Shown here: positions 46,886 to 51,879 of the stretch, piece by piece
Layout: each line of letters starts with the position of its first letter
Position numbering within the stretch: position 1 is the first letter of the stretch
Assembly: GCF_001709345.1 (NCBI RefSeq)
Contig: NZ_MDTQ01000001.1
Span: 2,279,298 to 2,331,176, forward strand
Direction of reading: 5' to 3'
Source of the DNA: Terasakiispira papahanaumokuakeensis
GTDB lineage: Bacteria > Pseudomonadota > Gammaproteobacteria > Pseudomonadales > Halomonadaceae
Length of the DNA: 51,879 nucleotides
Program-made: the position numbers and the translations under genes
The notes under the pieces: generated by a model
What the model saw: the letters and a program-made list of their open reading frames with translations, nothing else
Told to the model about the DNA's origin: nothing
The model's database searches: none

Positions 46886-47763
46886 TAATGCTTCATATCT
46901 CTTTCTTTTGATACTTTGTCAAAATGGGATTTAGTCTTTACAGCAAGTTCTTGTGGCTCTGGCTCTTTCTCATGAAGAAAATTTTTTTGAGTGTCACTTG
47001 TTTTTATAACTACTTCATCGCCTTTTTCAAAACCAACTACTTTGCCTCGCCCATAACCATCTGCAGCCATAAGGATTGCAGCATCGCCTATCGCAGGAGC
47101 CTCTTCAGGTTCGTATTCTGGCGATTCCATGATCCTATCCATCAATTCAACTATTTTTGATTTCAGGCCTTTTGGCTTAGAAGTCTGTTCTTTGATTGCT
47201 ACTTCAGATGCATTTCGGCTATCAATATACTCATTTAGGCTACCCCACAATCGGCCGAACAATGGGTTTGGTGGGTAAACTGTTGCTGAAAACTCTGTAA
47301 AATGACTCAATCTCTTTAGCCTACTAGTGAACGCTCTGTAGTCAGATATTGGCTCGATATCACAAGCGACCATAAAACCATCAAAGGCCGCCTCAATTAC
47401 AGACTTGAATCGCCGAGGAAATACATCTTCTTGTATCCCATTCCATACATGCAAAAACGCTATACCTGAGCATTCAGGCAAATATATAAATGATGAACTA
47501 GCCTCAAGCAAGTTCGGAACATCGGTGTCTACTTGAGAACGGCTAATCTCGTCAATTACTTTTGCATGACCATCCTTTGCATACTTAGACAGCTTTCCGA
47601 AAATATATGGGAATTCATCATTCCTATTGTCTTCGGTGTCAGTAATAGTCCAGTCGAATTTTCCTACCGTGATGATAGGAGCATTCGTCATCGCATCCAT
47701 CAAGCTTTTTTGATCGAGATTTATTTTAACGACTCGTCCAAGATAATATCGACCTCTTCTCAT
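46885..47763 (-). CDS. Hypothetical protein, 292 residues (first gene of a two-gene cassette)
   Basis: Soluble protein. Begins MRRGRYYLGRVVKINLDQ; the N-terminal two thirds have mixed alpha/beta character, then a charged linker (PEYEPEEAPAIGD) leads to a small beta-rich domain with GYGRGKVVGFEKGDEVVIK, KOW- or SH3-like in appearance. AGGG lies a short distance upstream of the ATG. Coupled to the membrane protein gene downstream. I cannot name the family with confidence. Confidence 0.65.
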   Translation of the reverse strand: MRRGRYYLGRVVKINLDQKSLMDAMTNAPIITVGKFDWTITDTEDNRNDEFPYIFGKLSKYAKDGHAKVIDEISRSQVDTDVPNLLEASSSFIYLPECSGIAFLHVWNGIQEDVFPRRFKSVIEAAFDGFMVACDIEPISDYRAFTSRLKRLSHFTEFSATVYPPNPLFGRLWGSLNEYIDSRNASEVAIKEQTSKPKGLKSKIVELMDRIMESPEYEPEEAPAIGDAAILMAADGYGRGKVVGFEKGDEVVIKTSDTQKNFLHEKEPEPQELAVKTKSHFDKVSKERDMKH

Positions 47764-47795
47764 CGGATATCCCTATACTTCCAAAAAATTCTAAC

Positions 47796-48209
47796 GTGCC
47801 TGTAGAAAAACCTGTTTTCAAATCAGCCTTCCTCACCAACAGCTCGCTTGCTGTTGTTTATTTCCGATTGCCGGTTTTCATCGGCCATCGTTTGTTTATT
47901 CTGTGTTTCCGACCCTCTTAGGCTTTGGCTACCTGTAAGCTCGATTCGTACTGCTTTCAGTGCCTATTTTAAGGCTGTATGACTCTATTTTACTGGCTGA
48001 CTAATGGCGTTTCCGGCTGACAGATCCAGCTTTTCAGAAACGAGGTAACACGGGTCATATTCAAATGATCCCGGCTGCAGCTGATCCTGATCATTGATGA
48101 CCACCATCGACGTTGGGTTGTCGTCGTAGTGCTTGAATCGAGCCATCACCGCCTCCTGCGTTTCAAACACCCGATCACATCATAGTGCCGGTGTTTTTTC
48201 TACAGCCTG
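47796..48209 (-). mobile_element. IS1182-like remnant, 414 bp
   Basis: Left end GTGCCTGTAGAAAAACC and right end TTTTTTCTACAGCCTG, flanked by AAC on both sides. The left 200 bp are a close copy of 36676-36890, so these two belong to one subfamily. Contains the transposase N-terminal fragment below. Confidence 0.82.
47985..48170 (-). pseudogene. IS1182-family transposase, N-terminal fragment
   Basis: The minus-strand frame includes MARFKHYDDNPTSMVVIND and QDQLQPGSFEY, the recognisable start of IS1182-family transposases. It breaks off after about 55 codons. Confidence 0.8.
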
Positions 48210-48278
48210 AACGCCCGCCATCACCGGTGACAAAAGCGAAGCGGAGGGGTTGGCATCCGGTGCATGGTTTGGTTATGT
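48210..48278 (-). other. attC site of HigBA cassette copy 2
   Basis: Same sequence as 38587-38655, offset by 9623 bp. Abuts the IS remnant on its left. Confidence 0.82.
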
Positions 48279-48284
48279 GTTGCT

Positions 48285-48572
48285 TCAGGCTGCAACAAGC
48301 TTCTTCACATTGAGCTCTTTGCGATGTTGTTCGGCATGCCAGAGTTCATATTGGGACTGCTGATTCAGCCAGCTTTCTGCCGAAGTGTCGAAAGCAATTG
48401 AGAGCCGGATCGCCATTTCGGGACTGATCCCGGCCTTGCCATTCAACACGGCACTCAGCGTTTTTCGACTAACGCCCAATGCTTCTGCCGCCGCCGTGAC
48501 AGAGATGCCAAGTGGCTCAAGACAAAGCTCTCGCAGTACTTCACCCGGGTGCGGAGGGTTGTGCATTAACAT
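48285..48572 (-). CDS. higA: HigA-type antitoxin, copy 2
   Basis: A 95-residue protein identical to the antitoxin at 38662-38949, with a handful of synonymous changes. Its toxin partner upstream is frameshifted, so this copy may act only as a free antitoxin that could also neutralise copy 1. Confidence 0.92.
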   Translation of the reverse strand: MLMHNPPHPGEVLRELCLEPLGISVTAAAEALGVSRKTLSAVLNGKAGISPEMAIRLSIAFDTSAESWLNQQSQYELWHAEQHRKELNVKKLVAA

Positions 48573-48582
48573 TGACGGTACC

Positions 48583-48859
48583 TCAGTGATAATCTTCGTA
48601 GTTCACAATCTCGGCATCTCCGTCTTCGAACCGGAAGGTCACTCGCCAGTTACCACTCACGGTCACTGACCAGATTCCAGCCCGATTGCCAGAGAGTTCG
48701 TGCAATCGGAGACCGGGTAAGTCCATATCTTTGGCATTCGATGCTGCATTCAATCTACCGAGAATTAGCCGAAGCCTCTTTCATGAGCGGCCTGAATCCC
48801 TTCAGTGCTGCCGGACTTGAAAAATTTTGCCAAGCCCTTGTGTTGAAGCTTCGAATCAT
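48583..48859 (-). pseudogene. higB: Frameshifted higB toxin, copy 2
   Basis: Keeps the expected native start (ATG 48859, MIRSF), but has two single-base losses relative to copy 1: AAACAC becomes AACAC near 48843, and CATCAAAAG becomes CATGAAAG near 48781. The first shift reads into an unrelated frame, so no full toxin is made. The C-terminal half is intact in the original frame. Confidence 0.82.
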
Positions 48860-48901
48860 TCTCTGAATGCACCCTGCAACGTATCAGGTGTCAAAGCACA
48901 T

Positions 48902-48976
48902 AACGCCCGCCAGCATGCGCGCCTTTGTCGTGGAGGCAAAGCCGCAACGAAAAGGCGTCGCCGTGCTTGGGTAGGA
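48902..48976 (-). other. attC-like site ending the IS-fragment cassette
   Basis: AACGCCCGCCAGCATGCGCG and GGCGTCGCCGTGCTTGGG pair with extrahelical bases. The right core GGGTAGGA is degenerate. It marks the native 5' boundary of HigBA copy 2, 43 bp before the toxin start. Confidence 0.6.
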
Positions 48977-49174
48977 TCATTGCGATATTTGGGGTAAAAA
49001 ATGGACAAGTCGAGCTTGTGCTCAATCAGGTAGTCAACAGCGTATTCAAAGGTGCCGGGCTGAAGTTGATTCTGGTCGTCGTTGTCATGCTTGAAGCGAG
49101 GCACCTGACGACTCCTTGCCTGTTTGCCTGATCCTACCAAAGTAAAGGACGATTTTGAGTTTTTCTACAGCCTC
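48977..49174 (-). mobile_element. IS1182-like right-end fragment lying between two attC sites
   Basis: Ends GAGTTTTTCTACAGCCTC at the AAC of the attC at 49175. The minus-strand frame reads VPRFKHDNDDQNQLQPGTFE and YLIEHKLDLSIFYPKYRND, the N-terminal region of an IS1182-family transposase, and stops being homologous at the attC-like site on its left. No left end. Confidence 0.78.
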
Positions 49175-49270
49175 AACGCTTGCATAAGCGGCGCAAAATG
49201 CTTGGCTAAACTTAGCGAAGAATGAGCGCAAGCCAAGCTTTTTGCGTCCGTTCTTGATGCGCTTGTTAGG
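49175..49270 (-). other. attC site of the 119-residue gene cassette
   Basis: Strong pairing of AACGCTTGCATAAGCGGCGC with the region ending CCGTTCTTGATGCGCTTG, plus GCTTGGC / GCCAAGC inner arms. Right core GTTAGGT. The longest and clearest attC of the array. Confidence 0.9.
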
Positions 49271-49272
49271 TG

Positions 49273-49632
49273 TTACGGCCCCTCAAATGCTAGATAATGA
49301 GAGTCTTTAAAACATAAACCATATTCAATAAATTTACGGATTTCCGTTAATGTATTGAGGTAATCCTCAGAATACCCTGATGGTTCACGTTCGCCACACA
49401 ATAGCTCAATAAGTTCGTCATCTAGTATGGTTTTTCCATAATACTGTTCACCACCGATCTTACCAATAAAGTCTCGCCCAACAGAATCAAATATCTCTTC
49501 AGGTATATACAAAATTTCGTTAGGAGAACTCTTCTTCCAGTCAATTGATAATCCAATTTTTGCTATGTAAAGCATGACGCAAATATCATCTTCGTCTTTA
49601 GCAAACTTTAACAATTGCTCATGCTCAACCAT
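49273..49632 (-). CDS. Hypothetical acidic cassette protein, 119 residues
   Basis: Soluble acidic protein with no recognised family (LYIPEEIFDSVGRDFIGKIG and EPSGYSEDYLNTLTEIRKFI are typical stretches). ATG lies about 11 bp inside the cassette junction GTTAGGTGTACTT, with the IS left end immediately beyond, so no room remains for a native promoter. Followed closely by a well-formed attC. Confidence 0.6.
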   Translation of the reverse strand: MVEHEQLLKFAKDEDDICVMLYIAKIGLSIDWKKSSPNEILYIPEEIFDSVGRDFIGKIGGEQYYGKTILDDELIELLCGEREPSGYSEDYLNTLTEIRKFIEYGLCFKDSHYLAFEGP

Positions 49633-49645
49633 AAGTACACCTAAC

Positions 49646-50159
49646 GAGGCTGTAGAAAAACCCGATTTCGAGCTATCTCCACCGCCTGTTGTCCTTATTC
49701 ATTTACCCAGTCGATCATATGGCTGAGTCATCTTAATATTGGTATTTAACCACGTGACCGCCCAACTTAGGCTCGCTGAAAGCGGTCTGCTGGGTTCAAA
49801 AAGCGATATACTTCGCACCTGACACTTCATGACGCAACCAAACGACCATAATTCGCTAACTTCTCAATATTGTGCACCAAACAGTGAAGCTTCCACTGGC
49901 CTTGGACTTTTTTCTTACCCCGTAGGCTGAAACGGTTCAGGCGTTTGGTCGTACCGATGTTGCCGAATACAGGCTCTACCACCGACATCCTGCGGCTGTC
50001 GATTTGTTTACCATGGGGGCTGTCGACGCGATGTTTCATCCAATCGGTGTAGCACACGGGTCGTTGGGTTGTAGTCGTAGTGCTTAAATCGAGCCATCAA
50101 CGCCTCCTGCGTTTCAAAACCCGATCACATCATAGTGCCGGAGGTTTTTCTACAGCCTG
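49646..50159 (-). mobile_element. IS1182-like remnant, 514 bp
   Basis: Left end GAGGCTGTAGAAAAACCC and right end GGTTTTTCTACAGCCTG, AAC on both sides. The transposase C-terminal piece runs straight into an N-terminal piece (ATGGCTCGATTTAAGCAC region near 50095); only the middle is deleted. Confidence 0.85.
49827..50057 (-). pseudogene. IS1182-family transposase, C-terminal fragment
   Basis: Minus-strand frame with KQIDSRRMSVVEPVFGNIG, TTKRLNRFSLRGKKKVQG and QWKLHCLVHNIEKLANYG, the diagnostic C-terminal end of IS1182-family transposases. The catalytic middle is absent. Confidence 0.88.
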
Positions 50160-50227
50160 AACGCCCGCATTTGCGGCTGTTTTGGAGCGCCGCGGAAAAA
50201 CAGTCCGGCAACATGCGTTTGTTATGC
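50160..50227 (-). other. attC site of the FRG-protein cassette
   Basis: Close relative of the 39419-39486 site: AACGCCCGCATTTGCGGCTG pairs with CAGTCCGGCAACATGCGTTTG, and the core is GTTATGC. Confidence 0.9.
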
Positions 50228-50908
50228 ATTTGCGTGCTTCCAGTTAAGGTATTTACAAAGCCCCTCAAGGTCTGGGAACAATGTTCTACTGCTTACACCA
50301 TGCCTTTCCAATGATTTTAAAAGTATCGGTCTAGCTTCTTCTGGGACTTTAATTTCCAATACAGAGGTCTTAATTTCATTGTTCTTTTCTAGCGGCACAA
50401 ATTTTTTTGTCTTACGGGAAAATTTGTGCGCGGTGAACCATCCATGCTGAGCTATGATTCTTGGATTATTCAGATTTGGACGAATAACCTGCGTTTTCCC
50501 TGTTTCGAATGGCCCTTTTTTAGGTTCACCCAAAAACTGCATTGCATCGAGAGCATATACGTACACGGTCCCTTTCTGCCAATCGTTGCAGGCAAAGAAT
50601 AGTGCCGCCAAGGGATTACTTGTCCAATCCAACAGCCTTGTCTTCATTCCAAAGTGCTGAGCGACAACTAATAGCTCCCAATCATCCATATCTGCTCTAG
50701 GAAGAATAGAGCTACCCATTCTTCGTAGTTCCTTTAGTAATTCCTTTTCATCTTCAGTTGAATCATAAGAAGGATCATTCCTAGCAATGCTAGGCAACAA
50801 ATTACCTTTTTTAGCCTGCCCACGGAATAGCATGAGATCAGAATTTTCACTGAGAGATTCCACTTCTTCCACAAACTCAGCAAAAGTGGTCACTGTTCTT
50901 GTTTTCAT
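50222..50908 (-). CDS. FRG-domain protein
   Basis: 228 residues. The FRG signature is clear: [19 protein letters not shown] near residue 25, then [20 protein letters not shown] and AALFFACND near residue 82-110. FRG domains are widespread in bacteria, occur in phage-defence and mobile loci, and lack a settled biochemical role. ATG 50908 with AGGTGA five bases upstream. A single-gene cassette between attC sites at 50160 and 50925. Confidence 0.85.
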   Translation of the reverse strand: MKTRTVTTFAEFVEEVESLSENSDLMLFRGQAKKGNLLPSIARNDPSYDSTEDEKELLKELRRMGSSILPRADMDDWELLVVAQHFGMKTRLLDWTSNPLAALFFACNDWQKGTVYVYALDAMQFLGEPKKGPFETGKTQVIRPNLNNPRIIAQHGWFTAHKFSRKTKKFVPLEKNNEIKTSVLEIKVPEEARPILLKSLERHGVSSRTLFPDLEGLCKYLNWKHANA

Positions 50909-50924
50909 CCGATCACCTTTTTAT

Positions 50925-51024
50925 GCATAACGCCGCATTAAGCGGTGAGTAAGAGTTTGCTAAAATGTGTAGCGAAGCGGAACCGAGCAAACTGTTACGA
51001 ATCCGTTTAAATGCCTTGTTATAA
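50925..51024 (-). other. attC site of the rightmost visible cassette
   Basis: Starts GCATAACGCCGCATTAAGCGG and ends CCGTTTAAATGCCTTGTTATAA, with inner arms AGTTTGCT / AGCAAACT. About 100 bp. Confidence 0.88.
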
Positions 51025-51030
51025 ATCTTT

Positions 51031-51855
51031 TCAACGATAGTCTCTAAGTAGCATGTCCTCCCACTTCTTTTCAAGTTCACTTAACTCGACTTCGTCGATA
51101 CCATTCTCCCAAAATCCTTTACGATACTGAGAATGCTTTAAATGATATTTAAGCTTAGGTATTCGAATTAAGCAAATCGAGTTATTAACTTTTCTTGTTT
51201 CAATGCTTAATCTATCGTTGATTTTTTTAGCCGTATAAATCTTAGCTTTAGCTGCATTTTTTATGTCACTAGGGCATATATCTCCAAGGCGAACACCCTC
51301 TGCCCATAAAAGATCTATTAGTATTAAGCAGCGTCGTCTTATTCCGTCATGATAAATCAACCAGTTTTGCAGCTCTTTTCTAATGCCACCATGCGCTCTT
51401 CCCTCCATTGGGTCATGATCCTTGGGATAGTAAACATCCAAAAGTATTCTGAGTGGGCGTCCTTGTCGTAGTAATTAACTACCAAATATTGGGTATACAT
51501 CTTTTATATCCAAGTGTCCTTGAAGTATCCGTATACAAATATCACTAAATATATTCGAAACGTCTCGGACCGATTCTAGTGCCCAGACGGTAGGTGCGCT
51601 AAGAGAATATTCGCCTTTAACCTTATCAAGCACTTTAAGTAGACTTTGATCTGCGACTTGATAATAATCACCTTCTCGTCTTCCGACATACACAACAGTC
51701 GCCCATTGCTTTTTTAGGTTCCACCACCTATTTCTATAGTCCTGAAGTAATGCAAGTTGATTTTGATGCTTTTGACTAAATAGCATTTTAATCTGCGCAA
51801 TACCGACTAATACAAGCAATGCAGTTAAAATGGACATTATTAATTCATTATTCAT
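51031..51855 (-). pseudogene. Membrane-anchored hypothetical gene split by an in-frame stop
   Basis: Two frames, 51475-51855 and 51031-51441, are in the same phase and are separated only by a TAA at 51475-51477 followed by 11 sense codons. Read through, they give one protein of about 275 residues: an N-terminal membrane segment (ELIMSILTALLVLVGIAQI), a helical cytoplasmic part, then the well-formed stretch RKELQNWLIYHDGIRRRCLI. This suggests a single gene with a nonsense mutation, although two separate genes (the second from TTG 51441) cannot be excluded. ATG 51855 or TTG 51867 is the start. Family not recognised. Confidence 0.5.
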
Positions 51856-51879
51856 CTTAGCGGCCAATACTCGAGTAGA

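Noticed and set aside
48385-48669. Plus-strand 94-codon frames opposite both higBA copies (38762-39046, 48385-48669)
   Set aside because: Antisense shadows of the duplicated HigBA genes.
49646-50159. Functional IS transposase
   Set aside because: Only N- and C-terminal pieces remain in every copy; no catalytic domain is present in the window.

Overview
The window looks like part of the chromosome of a marine or halophilic gammaproteobacterium, of Halomonas or Marinobacter type. I infer this from the amphiphilic peptide-siderophore logic of the large cluster, the moderately GC-rich left two thirds, and the attC-type cassette array on the right. Genus is not settled by the sequence.

Left end (1-2629, plus strand): a 5'-truncated FapA/DUF342 polymer-forming protein, then an EntD-type phosphopantetheinyl transferase that would activate the carrier domains of the neighbouring assembly line.

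Siderophore cluster (2637-35693, minus strand), in order of transcription: an ornithine N-hydroxylase (PvdA type), NRPS 1 (FAAL-ACP-C-A-T-E-C-A-T), NRPS 2 (C-A-T-E-C-A-T-C-A-T-C-A-T-E-TE), a TonB-dependent ferric-siderophore receptor with its terminator, then an MbtH protein, an aspartate beta-hydroxylase (SyrP/TauD type) and a GNAT N-acyltransferase overlapping by 4 bp each. Adenylation codes read by eye give Asp, Dab, Ser, a hydroxamate-type residue (probably N5-hydroxyornithine), Ser, and the same hydroxamate-type residue. Epimerases follow residues 1, 3 and 6. The predicted product is fatty acyl-D-(beta-OH)Asp-Dab-D-Ser-(acyl-OH-Orn)-Ser-D-(acyl-OH-Orn), which as I recall it is the composition and order of the marinobactin headgroup. 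Fur-like boxes precede the hydroxylase and the receptor. A PvdS-like iron-starvation box (TAAAT-N16-CGT) precedes mbtH. No exporter, Dab synthase or acylase is in the window. Many of the cluster's proteins carry short in-frame tandem peptide repeats, and the Ser and Orn modules are recent near-identical duplicates.

Right part (about 36000-51879): a low-GC gene-cassette array, most genes on the minus strand and many followed by an imperfectly palindromic attC site. No integrase is visible; given the orientation it would lie beyond the right edge. Cassette cargo includes HEPN and HEPN-nucleotidyltransferase proteins, two copies of a HigBA system (one with a frameshifted toxin), YefM-YoeB, a SieB-like membrane protein, an FRG-domain protein, a SUKH-type protein, YbjQ, and several unrecognised genes.

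The most striking structure is in this array. Five paired-end and two one-ended remnants of an IS1182-like element (ends GAGGCTGTAGAAAAAC) sit at the same nucleotide of attC/cassette junctions, next to the GTT that the integron integrase cuts, and always in the same orientation. Two of them enclose a toxin-antitoxin-like gene or gene pair.
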